A stretch of 64,000 nt of DNA from Phoenix dactylifera (lineage: Eukaryota; Streptophyta; Magnoliopsida; Arecales; Arecaceae). Every line of letters starts with the position of its first letter. Within the stretch, counting starts at the first letter, position 1. The stretch covers positions 12,143,756 to 12,207,755 of the forward strand of contig NC_052404.1 of the NCBI RefSeq assembly GCF_009389715.1, given 5' to 3'. Below the pieces are notes generated by a model. The model was given only the letters and a program-made list of their open reading frames with translations. It did not search any database and had not been told where the DNA came from. A program made the position numbers and the translations under genes. Positions 24,426 to 36,151 of this stretch are shown piece by piece.

Positions 24426-27175
24426 ATGGGCACTGAGAGCCCGCTAACGTTGTTGTCGGATATGGGAATCAGGTCTCTGATGGAGATGGATTTAGTGGGG
24501 AGGATTTGGGGTTGCTGCTCCGGGAGCAGAGGAGGCTGGAGGCGAGTGATAGAGCGAGGGAGTTGAATCTTTATCGCAGCGGCTCCGCTCCTCCCACTGT
24601 GGAGGGGTCGCCGAGTGCTGTGCTGCCGGATATCTTGAGAGCCAAGAAGGGCACCGGGTTCTCCACGGAGGAACTTCGGTCCAATCCAGCCTACCCCTCT
24701 TACTACTATTCGCATGTAAATCTGAACCCCAGGCTCCCGCCGCCGTTGCTCTCAAAGGAAGACTGGCGGTCCATCCCTAGGTTCCGGGCCGGGAGCTCGG
24801 GACTTGGGGGGATTGGGGACCAGAGGAAGCCTCATAGGGCAGAGGATGGGGGCAGCAGATCGCTCTTCTCGATGCAGCCGGGAAAGAAGAAGATCGTGAG
24901 GTGGAGCCGAGGAGGGCGCCAGGTTCTGGTGAGATGGCTGGACAACGGAACAGGTGGGCTTCTTGGGCTGCCGGAAGTAGAGCTTGACAGGCAGAAGAGC
25001 TACGTGGAAGTCCTTCAGGTGATCTTCGGTGACGCAAAATCTTCTTGTCTTTTACCGCATACATACCAACTTCTTTTATCTGTTCTATTTATGTTGTGAA
25101 AAGAACAATATGCTGTAAAAGTTTCTTCCCTTTTAACCTCGTGATGCTGAAATCTTGTGACCACTACCAGATGATACATCTCTAATGGGTATTCTGATGG
25201 TTTTCCTTTTACGTATTTGGGTGATGCCAGGTAATCGTGGCCAACGTATCGGACTAGATTTAAAGCCTCATATTGCTATCAGTTAGTAACAGTTCATTTT
25301 GTCCTGTTGATGTTCTTAGCTTGCTCTTTTATGTCGATCTGGTAGGTTTCATGCTTGCTTATAATGAGGATGATTATATGATGTTTCTCAGGTAGTTGGG
25401 AGGTGTACTTTGAATGAGTGCTGGTAGATTCACAAGGCTCAGATTCTTAGGAAATGATCTGATATATAGCAATAAGTAACCATGAAAGATTGACTTTTTT
25501 TTTTTGTCTTTTTAAGGAGAGATAGACATCCTTAGCAAAAAAAAAAAGGATAGATAGACAAGCAAATCCATTTTTAAAAGGTTGTGAAAGAAATTTCAAA
25601 CTTTCATTATTATTGATCCTTCCCCAACTGTTGATCAATGGCTATCAATCAATTTATTAATATTTTCATCCACTTAAATAAGCAAGTCAAGAATTCCTAA
25701 ACAATCTGAATAACTGAACTTCTGAACCATACAGTTGACCCATGTTCTGATTGGTTGATATTTACTTGGCTTTCCAACGAAGCGATGCAAAATCATGAAG
25801 AAAATCATCCACATTTGTCAAGATTTGTAATGTATGGTTGGATTTTTTAATTGTGACACTGTTTTCAACTTCATGCATATTCCTGCTTGCTGTCCTATCA
25901 GTCGGTAGCCTTGTCATGCTATCTCATTTTCTGTTACCTGTTGTATTATCAGGCCTTTAATTCTTTATTCATTTTAGCTCGCCACCTTGTTGCTTCCACT
26001 GCTGCTTCTTCTAGAGTCTAATTCCGGCCTTGATTGTTTTGGCTTGTCCATTGGGTTTAGAAATATGTATTTGGAGGTATTCGATAAGGAGTAAAAAATA
26101 GAAAATAAGATATGAGGTAGTGGATATTGAAACTGTTTGAAGTTCTTCCAACACTATGTTTATTTATCACAAGGTGAATGTTTTTTCATTATGTTTGTGA
26201 ATTTTGGTTACTACACTGCCTTTCTGTTAGTTGTTTTGGGTAAATATAGTTAATCTTTATTGCAGGATGACCTGGTTAGCACAACTTCCATCTTGGGGCA
26301 CCCATCTTGTGCAGCCAGTCATGATACATTTGATGATGGGGCTGATCCACTAGGTTCTGCTGAAGCACAATTTTCTTCACATTGTGATATAGGACCTGTA
26401 GATGGCCTGCGATCTGGTGGCAATGCCCAAAATATGGATGTAATCAACAAATTTGGTTTACCGGCATCACATACATTTTCATCTGTTTTAGGCTCATCTC
26501 TTTTGAGAAGTGCTTCTCCTGATCCTCAGCTGGCAGCAAGAGCTCCCAGCCCTGGCCTACCACCTGTGGGTGTGAAACTCGGAGGCACTGACAAGAAGGC
26601 TAGCAATGGCTCATGTTCCTTCAATGTCTCATCTGGTACTGTTGAATCTGATGATCTTGTGGCGGCTTTATCTGGTTTGAACTTGTCCTCAACCGCATCA
26701 ATAGATGAAAATATATGGTGCAATCGAAGCTGCAACAAGAGATTGATGATCAGCAGAGATTTCTTTCCAGGTGCTCAGAACCCTCAGCATCCTTATGCAA
26801 AAAATTCTGATCCAGGACTTTAAGTTTGCCCTCAGTTCCACAATCAGTTAAATCCTCATATCATGATTTGGATGAGGATGCTGGGCCTGTAGCCGACTTA
26901 AGCAATTCAATTTTAAGGCCAAATGGGCTGATGGAAGAGTGTGGCACCACTCTTTCCTCTGCCAATTCATATCTGAAAGCACCTTCTGCAGTTTCAGTTG
27001 CTAGTCTAGGTGGTTCTCCTTCTCATTATCCAAATGCTGCAAATGCAGAAGTTGCAAGCTATGGAACAGGTGTATACTCCATGAATTCAGCAGCAGCATC
27101 GATGATGGCTAATCATATTAATGCAAGTAATTTGACCCCACTGATGGAAAGTGCCGCTGCTGCATCTGAAATATA
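24426..27175 (+). pseudogene. Pumilio-family RNA-binding protein, N-terminal part (pseudogene)
   Basis: Plant Pumilio proteins (APUM1-6 type) bind mRNA 3' UTRs and repress translation in the cytoplasm. Their N-terminal NABP-type region is seen here: exon 1 (24426-25018) has the hallmark strings LGLLLREQRRLEASDRAR, LNLYRSGSAPPTVEGS, YYYSHVNLNPRLPPPLL and SRSLFSMQPG, and exon 2 starts at 26266 after a TTGCAG acceptor. The exon 1 donor is CAG|GTGATC, and the intron is phase 0. Breaks: a frame change near 24480 between the ATG and the conserved block; two compensating shifts near 24886 and 24945, so that about 20 residues read out of frame; a shift near 26815; and a stop at 27173-27175 in the region that normally leads to the RNA-binding domain. 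An LTR starts 44 bp later. The eight-repeat PUM domain does not follow. Only its end is found, at 34095-34524. Confidence 0.88.
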
Positions 27176-27291
27176 GGGTGGCTACCCAAAATATTGGTTT
27201 TAAAAGTGCCATGCTTATTGTTACGGGGGAACTTAGCCGCCACGCCCCACGTGACCGGCACGCGCATCCAGAAAGACTACGGCAGTCCCTT

Positions 27292-27594
27292 GATCCAGTA
27301 ATCCGACCCCGAGTCGGATATCTTCGGCTCCGCAGCCTGACCCCGAGTCGGCTGCCCCTTGATCCAGCTGTCCGACCCCAAGTCGGATATCTTCGGCTTC
27401 GCAGCCCGACCCCGAGTCGGCTGCCCCTAGATCCAGCTGTCCGACCCCAAGTCGGATATCTTCGGCTTCGCAGCCCGACCCCGAGTCGGCTGCCCCTAGA
27501 TCCAGCTGTCCGACCCCGAGTCGGATATCTTCGGCTTCGCAGCCCGACCCCGAGTCGGCTGCCCCTTGATCCAGCAGTCCGACCCCGAGTCGGT
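27292..27594 (+). repeat. 69-bp tandem array inside the Tat LTR
   Basis: Units start at 27292, 27361, 27430, 27499 and 27568 (the last one partial), an exact 69-bp period. Each unit holds GATCCAG, CCGACCCC(G/A)AGTCGG twice, and GGATATCTTCGGCT. Because 69 is a multiple of three, the array keeps frames open on both strands. The resulting repetitive peptides are not genes. Confidence 0.95.
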
Positions 27595-27645
27595 AATCTC
27601 TCGACAACGACAGGCTGTTCCCCTGAAGCACGCCGCGGCCCTCTG

Positions 27646-27789
27646 CTCCACTACTCCCTGCAACGGTCGTATCCGGCGCTGCTCCACGATCCCCTGTAAC
27701 AGCCGTACAAAGCGGAGCTCCACTACGCCCTGTCATGGCCGTACCCAGCGCTGCCCCACGACGCCCTGTAACGGCCATGTCAGTGGCAG
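27646..27789 (+). repeat. 36-bp tandem array inside the Tat LTR
   Basis: Four degenerate units start at 27646, 27682, 27718 and 27754. Each begins CTCCAC or CCCCAC and contains CCCTG(T/C)AACGGCCGTA-like sequence. It lies directly upstream of the LTR's TATA region. Confidence 0.85.
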
Positions 27790-28094
27790 CTCCATCGTGC
27801 TACACGATGACCAACCCCCCAGAAGGACCCCCCAGCCTGGTATATATGCGGCTGGGGGGAGAAGGGGGGAAAGAAAGAAAAAGTTTTCCAGAGCATTCTC
27901 TTACCTGCTACTGCTATCTCTCCTTCTCCTTCAATCCTCTCTGATTTGATCGTCGGAGGGCCCCCACTACCCCAGTGGTGGTGCGAGGCTTGCTTGCAGG
28001 TTTCCCGGTGGAAGGTGGAGTGCAACCAACCCAACTCCAAGGGAATCCCGTTCACACCGCTGTGCCAATCGTTCTCGGTTTGGACCACCAGCAA

Positions 28095-28486
28095 CAGTTG
28101 GCGCTAGAGGAAGGGCCCCGGCCACGCACAGACCTTCCCGCTGGGGGGGGGCTGTGTTGTGGGATGGGGTTCCCAGTTTAGTCCCACATCGGATAATCAG
28201 CGGAAAGGTCTGTGCCTTAAATGGGGGGTGCAAACACCTCTTCTAACCGAGGGCCCTTTTGTAGGACAAAACCGTGAGGGTAGGGGTAGTACCTCCGCGG
28301 ACCCCCGCGCCGGCAGGGCTCGGGACTGTCATTGGGCTCCGGCCCTGGGCGACCTCCCGCAGACCCGAAGCGGCAATCCCAGAGCGGACAATACCTCGGG
28401 GAGGACGCGGATGCTTTCCCTGCTCGTCCGGTGTGCGGGCTGGTGTCGGGGTTCCGACCCCACATCAGTTGGCGCTAGAGGAAGGG
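28095..28486 (+). repeat. Duplicated primer-binding region around a 350-bp insert with a snRNA-type USE
   Basis: A 21-bp sequence containing TTGGCGCTAGAGGAAGGG occurs at 28095-28115 and again at 28466-28486. The 350 bp between them are unlike the LTR and contain GTCCCACATCG (28181-28191), which matches the plant snRNA upstream sequence element RTCCCACATCG, with a TTAAAT at 28217-28222, 25 bp downstream. Similar USE-bearing non-autonomous repeats are common in plant genomes (from memory). The flanking repeat could be the target duplication of such an insertion, or the result of template switching at the primer site. Confidence 0.7.
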
Positions 28487-28507
28487 ACGGATCTCAGAGC
28501 GATCGTA

Positions 28508-31500
28508 ATGGCACGGCGAGGTGGTCGTGGAGCTTCCAACGCTTCCGGTCGCGGGGCCTCTCGCGCCTCCGGCCGGGAGGCCGCTGCATCTCCAACGCGC
28601 TCTCAGCAACACTCCACCGCCCCACCGCCTATTCAGACGGTCGAAGCCGCTCAGTTCGACCAGCTAGCCCAGCAGGTTCGCACCCTCGCGGAGGCGGTGC
28701 AGAATCTGCAGGGTGTGATGTCCCGGGCGCCGCAGCGGGCTCAGGAGCCGCTGCTGCCTGAGCGTTCGCCTGCTCTCCTCAACCCGCGCTCCTTCCTCTC
28801 CCATGGGGAGGAGCGCCGGCGCGAGGAGGATTCTCGAGCGCGTCCCATTCTGCCGGGACCTTCTCATCGGAGCTGCGCGGGGTACGAGAGGCGGACCAGG
28901 GCGCATTCCCAGACCCCCCAGTCCTCGAGGAACCCGCGCTCCAGTCGGTCTCCCTCCTGCCGCTCCTTGTCTCCCGCCCACCGGTCGCGCTCCCTGGACC
29001 GGCGGGTGGACGATCTCCACCGACAACTCCAGGTCCTGAAGGGCCATTCCAAAGATCCCTTCGCCGACTTGGAGATCTCCTCCCAGCCAGCGCTAGCCTC
29101 GAGGATCCTGCGGACCCCGAATCCGCCGGGGTTCAAGATGCCGGCGATCGAGCCCTATGACGGGGCAGCGGACCCGCGGGATCACATCGAGAGTTTCAGG
29201 ACCCTTATGCTCCTCCACGGAGCATCAGATCCTCTCCTCTGCAAGGCTTTCCCAGCAACCCTCCGTGGCCCGGCAAGGGCGTGGTTCGCCGGCCTGGAGG
29301 CTAACTCAATCCAGTCCTTCGACCAGTTCACTCGCCTCTTCATCACTCATTTCGCCGTCAGTAGCCGGCGGCGACTGGTCTCCGACTTCCTCTTTGATGT
29401 TCGGAAAAACGAGGGAGAAAGCCTGCGGGATTATCTCACCCGCTTCAACAAGGCTACGCTGGAGGTCCGGAACCTGAGCCAGGAGGTAGCTCTTTCAGCC
29501 CTGAAGCGCGGCTTCCGGAAGGGCAGACTCACCTTCTCCCTGGACAAACGCCTGCCGAGGAGCTTTCCGGAGCTGTTGTCCCGGGCGAACCAGTATGCGG
29601 ACGCCGAGGAGGCGGCCGCCCACCGGAGCAAGGAGGCCGCCGAGATCCCTCCAAAGCTTGGGAAGAAAAGGCGAAAAGAGGCACGCCAGAGGAGGAGCCC
29701 GACGCCCCAGCGTCGGCGCAGAAGCCCGTCGCCGGCGAGGAACCACGGCGCCCCACGCCCTCGTTCTCCGCCCCGACGTTTCAACCGGTACACCCCTCTC
29801 CTGACTCCCCGGGCCCAGATCCTTATGGAGATCAAGGGGCGGGAGGACCTCCCGGCCCCGAGACAGATGCGGAAGATCCCTGGGAGGAGGCCCTCCCGGG
29901 CGTACTGTGAGTACCACCGGGACCACGGCCACGACACCGAAGACTGCTTCCAGCTTCGGGACGAGATCGAGGCTCTCATCCGCCGGGGGCGTCTCGGACG
30001 ATATGTGAACGACCGACGTCCCCCCGCGGACCCGCGTCCAGCCGACCCGGCTCCTCCGGAGCCTCGGGAGCAGAATCGACCCGTTGCGGGCGTGATCCAC
30101 ACTATCACTGGGGGCTGCTCACGGCCCGTGAGGAACGCAGGGGGCTCGGCGGAAGCGTCAGGGACGGCCATCGTAAAGAGGCAGAGGGTCGGTAATGTAA
30201 TCACCTTTTCTGATGAGGATGTAAAGGGGGTTCAGACTCCCCACGATGACGCCATGGTGATATCCCTCACTATGGCAAACTATGATGTAAGGCGTGTTCT
30301 TGTTGATAGTGGAAGCTCAGCTGATATTTTGTTTTACGAGGCCTTCCAAAAAATGAGCTTGACCAGACAATTGTTGCACAAAACATCCACCCCCCTCATC
30401 GGATTCACTGGTGACGCTGTCCCGGCCGAAGGAGTCGTTGAGCTGCCTGTGACTGCGGGCGTTACACCCGCAGAAGCCACGGTGCGACTCGGGTTCTTGG
30501 TCGTCCGTGTTCCCTCGGCCTACAACGCTATCCTCGGACGACCTGGACTGAACGCCCTTCGTGCGGTGGTCTCTACGTACCACTTGCTCATGCGGTTCCC
30601 CACGGCGGCTGGGATTGGAGAGGTCCGAGGTGACCAACCGACCGCACGGCAATGTTTCCTAGCGACTCTCAAAGGGAAGAAGCCCGTGGAAGCCCTAAGC
30701 GTCGAGTCCCTTGATGCCAGAGACGAGGTGGCCTTGCGGCAGGGGGAGCCAGCCGAGGGTGTGGTCGAAGTTCCCCTCGAGGAAGGCCGCCCAGACCGGA
30801 CGGTCCGGGTCGGCGCCAATCTCGACTCGGGAGCTCGGGCCCGGTTGGTGGAATTCCTCCGAGCCAATGCCGATGTATTTGCCTGGTCGGCGGCCGATGT
30901 ACCCGGGATCGACCCGAAGGTCATTTCTCACGCCCTCAACGTCGACCCGACCCACCGACCAGTAAAGCAAAAGAAGAGACACTGTGCCCCGGATCGGATC
31001 CGGGTGGTCGACCAGGAGGTAAACAAGCTCTAGGAGGCAGGATTCATAAGGGAGGTGAGTTACCCCGAGTGGCTGGCAAATGTCATACTTGTCCGGAAGG
31101 CGAGCGGGAAGTGGAGGATGTGCGTCGACTACACCGACCTGAACAAGGCATGCCCCAAGGATAGCTTTCCGCTTCCGCGGACAGACCAACTGGTCGACGC
31201 GACTTCCGGATATCAGCTGCTGTCTTTCATGGACGCCTTCTCCGGCTACAACCAGATAATGATGGCCCCACAGGACGAGGAGAAAACTGCTTTTATAACA
31301 GACCGGGGGCTGTACTGCTACAAGGTGATGCCTTTCGGTCTGAAGAATGCTGGCGCCACTTACCAGCGCCTCGTCAACAAAATCTTTAAAGAGCAAATCG
31401 GCCGGAACATGGAGGTGTACGTGGACGATATGCTGGTGAAGAGCCGCCATGCAGATCAGCACATCGCGGACCTGGAGGAGACTTTCACCACCTTGCGGAA

Positions 31501-33976
31501 GTTTCGCATGAAGCTGAACCCAGCGAAGTGCGCCTTCGGCGCTTCGGCCGGGAGGTTCCTTGGTTTCATTGTCAACCAGCGGGGTATCGAAGCAAACCCG
31601 GACAAAATCAAGGCTATCCAAGGTATGTCCCCCCCGACCAAAGTGAAGGAGGTTCAGGAGCTCGCTGGAAGGGTTGCCGCGCTCGGACGATTTGTGGCAA
31701 AATCGGCCGAACGCTGCCAACCATTCTTCAAGGTGTTGAAACGCCCGAAAGACTTCCTCTGGACGGCCGAATGTCAAGCAGCGTTCGACCAACTCAAGGA
31801 ATATCTGGCGTCTCCTCCCCAGCTGTCCAAGCCGCAAGAAGGGGAGATGCTCTACCTCTATCTGGCGGTCTCCCCAACCGCGGTCAGTGCGGTGCTGGTT
31901 CGAGAAGAGGCAAAGCTCCAGAAGCCCGTGTACTACATCAGCCGGGTCTTACGGGATGCCGAGACGCGGTACACGAAGGCTGAAAAGATCGCCTTCGCGC
32001 TGCTGACCGCGACCAGGAGGCTTCGCCCCTATTTCCAGGCCCATTCGGTCACTCTCTTAACCGACCAACCATTACGACAGATCCTCAGCAACCCCGAGAA
32101 TGCGGGACGACTGGTGAAGTGGGCAGTAGAACTCGGTGAGTTCGACATCCGCTACCAGCCTCGACCCGCCATCAAGGCCCAGGTGCTCGCGGACTTCCTC
32201 GCTGAGTGCACGGTGCAGGAGGCGGAACCTAGACCGCCGGAAACGCCCAGCCTCGACCTCCCGATCTGGACGCTTCATATCGATGGGTCGTCGAACCCCG
32301 AAGGAGGAGGGGCCGGGCTGGTCCTTACCAGTCCTGATGGAGTGATAGCCGAGTATGCCTTGAGGTTTGGATTTCCAGTGACCAACAACGAGGCGGAGTA
32401 CGAGGCCCTAGTCGCGGGACTCAAACTCACCAAGGAGCTCGGCATCCGGCGTCTGAAGGTCTTCACCGACTCCCAGCTGGTGGTCGGGCAGGTCCGTGGG
32501 GAGTTCGAGGCCCGGAGCCCGACCATGCAGAACTACGTCCGGAAGGTGCAAGCGCTCATTCCCGACCTCGGCAGCGTCGACTTCCAGCAGGTCCCCAGAA
32601 GCGAAAATGCCAGGGCCGACAGGTTGTCCCGCTTGGTGGGCGCAGAGGCGCACAACTTGTCGAGGGCGATCTACCTAGAGACCCTGGATGCGCCGAGCAT
32701 CGGCGAGGCTGGAGCGGTGATGGCGATTGATCCGGAGCCGTCTTGGATGGATCCGCTCGTCGCCTACCTCGCCGAAGGGATCCTCCCTGAAGACGAAGAG
32801 CAAGTTCGGCGACTTGTCAAGAAGTCCGCCCACTACGTACTCTATGAAGGGAGGCTGTATCGGACCTCGTTCACCGCCCCCCATTTAAGATGCCTCCGCT
32901 CCTCGGAGGCGGTCTACGTCCTCGGCGAAGTCCACGAGGGCATCTGCGGATCGCACTTGGGGGCTAGGTCCTTAGCGCACAAGATCATGAGGCAAGGCTA
33001 TTATTGGCCTACCTTGTTGGAGGACTCGAAGGATCACGTGCGGAAATGCGACGCCTGCCAGCGCCACGCCAACGTCCAGAGAGTCCCTTCTGTCCCCTTG
33101 GCCCCGATCACCGCACCCTGGCCCTTCGCACAGTGGGGAATGGATATCCTCGGACCATTCCCCGTCGCTTCAGCCCAGCAGAAATTTTTGATTGTTGCAA
33201 TCGACTACTTCACCAAGTGGGTAGAAGCAGAGCCGCTGGCCACTATCACGGAGGCGCAAGTCCGGAAGTTCGTGAAGAAGAACATCATTGTCCGATTTGG
33301 GGTACCTCGGGTCTTCATCTCGGATAATGGTCGACAGTTCGACAACAAGCATTTCCGTGACTTCTGCGAGGAGTTCGGGATCGAGCATCGGTTTACATCT
33401 GTGTCGCATCCCCAAACCAACGGTGAGGCCGAGGTCACAAATCGGACGATCCTCCAAGGAATTAAGGCGCGAATCGGTCGGACAGGGCAAGCTTGGGTCG
33501 AAGAACTCGAGAATGTCCTTTGGGCGTATCGGACCACGCATCGGACCCCTACCGGGGAGACGCCATTCAGCCTAACCTATGGCACGGAAGCGGTCGTCCC
33601 CGTGGAGCTCGGACTCCCCTCACCTCGGGTGGCCGCGCACCGACCCGAGGTCAATTCGGAGCAGCTCCGAGGGAACCTGGACCTCTTGGAAGAAGCAAGG
33701 GAAATGGCGCAGGTTCGGATGGCGATGTATCAGCGGAGGGTGGCCCGATATTATAACTCCAAGGTCCGACCGAAACTTTTCAGAATCGGAGATCTGGTGC
33801 TAAGGCGAGCCAAAGCATCTCAACCCGCGGAAGGTGGGAAGCTGGCGCCGAATTGGGAAGGCCCGTATAGGGTTCGCTGGGTAAACCGACCTGGCTCCTA
33901 CCAGTTGGAGGCCCTAGATGGTCGAGAAATTCCAAGGAGCTGGAATTCCGCTAACCTACGGGTGTATTACCAGTAG
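28508..33976 (+). other. gag-pol coding region of the Tat element (fossil)
   Basis: Begins with an Arg/Gly/Ser-rich gag (first ATG 28508). Capsid-type region about 29120-29560; CxxH..H....C knuckle near 29908-29950; aspartic protease (VLVDSGSSADILF) near 30296-30335; reverse transcriptase about 31090-31640 with YVDDML near 31420; RNase H about 31830-32210; a second, archaeal-type RNase H (LHIDGSSNPEGGGAGLVL) about 32272-32640; integrase HHCC about 32950-33070 and catalytic core to about 33600. The extra RNase H is the mark of Tat elements. About one break is present. Confidence 0.9.
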
Positions 33977-34094
33977 AACGACAAAACCAGGAAGACAGTT
34001 CGAAGAATGTACAACTCTTTTCATTTCAATAATTCTTGGTTACAACGGTGTGTTCGTGTGATTACAAAGACCAGTTTGTGTTTATGGTTGTCAG

Positions 34095-34524
34095 GCAATG
34101 ATGAAAGACCAGTTTGCGACCTATGTTGTGCAGAAAGTATTGGAGACTTGCGATGATCAGCAGTGTGAGCTGATCCTCTCACTGATAAAGGTCCACTTGA
34201 ATGCACTGAAGAAATATACTTATGGAAAGCATGTAGTCGCACATGTAGAGAAACTTGTTGCAGCTGGAGGTATGATACACGAGACTTGTTAACAATCTTA
34301 TCAAAAGAAACTGCCATTTTTGCAATATACATGATGGTAGATAAGCAGCAGCATGCACTTAATTTGCAATGCAATTGCTTTCAAGAACCAGAGAGGGTAC
34401 AATGGGCTTTCCTCCATTTTTTACTTCTATCTGGTTGTTGTCGTATGGCTTTAATTTTTATGACTCTTAACAAGTTTTGTTTCATGCAGAAAGAAGAATA
34501 GTTCAGTTTTCATATACATCGTAG
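34095..34524 (+). pseudogene. Pumilio-family protein, last repeat and C-terminus (pseudogene part)
   Basis: Two exons: 34095-34269 (after ttgtcag, ending GCTGGAG|GTATGA) and 34490-34524 (after tcatgcag), stop at 34522-34524. The first encodes the final Pumilio repeat ([20 protein letters not shown] then a [15 protein letters not shown] region), and the joined end reads AAGERRIVQFSYTS. Frame and splice sites are intact. This is the expected 3' end of the gene whose 5' exons lie at 24426-27175. Repeats 1-7, about 300 residues in a normal Pumilio protein, are missing between the two parts. On its own this piece cannot make an RNA-binding domain. Confidence 0.9.
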
Positions 34525-36142
34525 AAGGCATAGGGCAGGAAGTTGTACAGCTAACAGAGGCAAGCACAGGCTTCTTTTGCATTTATCTATCCATGTAGGC
34601 AGATATGAGCTGGTCGGTACTAAATTAGTTGCTTGAGTGAGAATTGTACATTCTCTAGTTTGAAGTTATAGCGAATCATGTGAAGGCTGAGGCCCCTTGG
34701 AGAGGAGATAAATGTTTGCACAAGTTGTTCAGGTGTGTAAAGAAATGATAAAGGAAAAAAGAAGGGTAGAGTATGGTAGCCATGACTGCACAAATGTTGT
34801 GATGTGGAGTGCTCTGTCATTTAAGTGAAACCAGTATTTTCTTTTGTTAAGCATGGGATTCATTCATTTCTCTTGTGGTGTACGATCTTTTAATTCAAGC
34901 CCCTGGAATCATCTCCATGGTTGGTTTTGCATTTCCTCTGATGATATGAATGCCTTATTTAATTTTAGTTGTAATATGCTGTGTTTCAATAGCTGATATC
35001 TAGTCATGTTCATAATATTGCCATCGTGCGCGTGCGATTGTGTATATGATCTTTCTTCGGAGATCTAGTCATGTTCATAATATTGTTTACTTTCTTTCTT
35101 TTACCCTTTCATAAAGTAGTCTCCTCTGGATAGTAGTGGAGAAATAAAATCTTCGAGCTTGTTCCTCGTATTTATCCTTTTTGGTGGGGTTGTGACTAGG
35201 AAATTAGAATCCGGAGGGAAGCTACCTGAAGGTGTTGCAAATGGTATTAGATATTCTTAGAGAAGCATGGCATCGTCGCAAGCATCCACATTTCCAGGGC
35301 TGAGGTTCTGCTAGAATTCAGATGTCGGTCCCAGGCTGCCGGAACTGGTGCAGGCCTTGGCTTCTTCTCTGCGCAGCGTGGCATAATTGTCTTGCATCTT
35401 ATGCCATTTGGTTTTGGACAGCGGTCTCTGTCTGGCTTTAGTTTAGAGAAGGAAGCGTCACCCATCGGCAACTTTAAGTATGACCTGCCACCCCTCGTTG
35501 AAAGAAGTTTTGTCGAGAGAGAAGCTTTATCGCCCACTGGCCATTTAACTATCACCTTGTATATAATCAAATAAAGCTGCATCGGGAGTCCATGGTGCTG
35601 ACAATAAAGCTTTTCCGACCCAAGTCAATTTGAGCATGGTTGTTGTTTATTCTGATTTTAACTGATCATCAGTTGCCTGTTACTGCTGATCCAAATAGAC
35701 TTGTTATTATTGTGGTGAGATGACTATGACAACAATTTCAGAAAAAATATTCTTGGAGCTAGCCCTACTATTGAAAAGAAAAAAAAGAGAGAGAATCCGT
35801 TGCCATGGATCATGAAAAGATCGATGTTTTATATTATAATCTTGCTCCATCTAATGACCAATCACTTCCTGTCATATTGAATATGGTTAATTTGGACTCA
35901 TTTGGTCCACTGAAAAAAATTATTTTTTTAAAAATATTTTTTTATAAAAAGTTGATACTCGGGCATATGTATAATTTTTATATATTTAATTGACCAAAAA
36001 GCATCTAGTTTTCCAAAAAAAATAAAAAATATATGTTATGTTCTTAATAAAAAAATTATTTTATTTTATCTAAAAATTGGAGAGTATTTGAGAAAAAACT
36101 ATTCAAATTTTCAAACGGTAGGAATTATACTTTTCTGCATCT
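34525..36142. other. Former Pumilio 3' UTR and spacer
   Basis: The first few hundred bases are probably the old 3' UTR of the Pumilio gene. No further gene is supported. The stretch 35890-36120 is very AT-rich. Confidence 0.45.
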
Positions 36143-36151
36143 TATATGATT

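Larger units (their letters stand above)
27219..28096 (+). repeat. 5' LTR of the Tat element (878 bp)
   Basis: Begins TGTTACGGGGG and ends CCAGCAACA, directly before the primer-binding region. It has two tandem arrays (69-bp and 36-bp periods), then a TATATATG box near 27841 and a CT-rich leader. The 5 bases before it are CTTAT; the matching target duplication cannot be checked because the right end is missing. Confidence 0.85.
27219..33990 (+). mobile_element. Gypsy LTR retrotransposon, Tat lineage, without a visible 3' LTR
   Basis: A 5' LTR (27219-28096, TG...CA) is followed by a primer-binding region beginning TTGGCGCTAGAGG, a leader carrying an insertion, and a gag-pol region ending at 33976. 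The order protease, reverse transcriptase, RNase H, second RNase H, integrase, without a chromodomain, marks the Tat lineage. No 3' LTR is found. Within about 100 bp of the end of pol the sequence passes into a Pumilio intron, so the 3' part is lost and the exact right boundary (somewhere in 33977-34094) is uncertain. The coding region carries about one break. The element lies in the same direction as the Pumilio pseudogene that it separates. Age cannot be taken from LTR comparison. Confidence 0.9.

Noticed and set aside
27292-27594. Regular repeats that might suggest a CRISPR-like array
   Set aside because: The units are head-to-tail with no spacers, inside a plant LTR. Not CRISPR.
27151-27778. 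Long open frames on both strands encoding near-identical 23-residue repeats
   Set aside because: They come from the 69-bp array in the Tat LTR, whose period is a multiple of three. No domain, and both strands are open at once.
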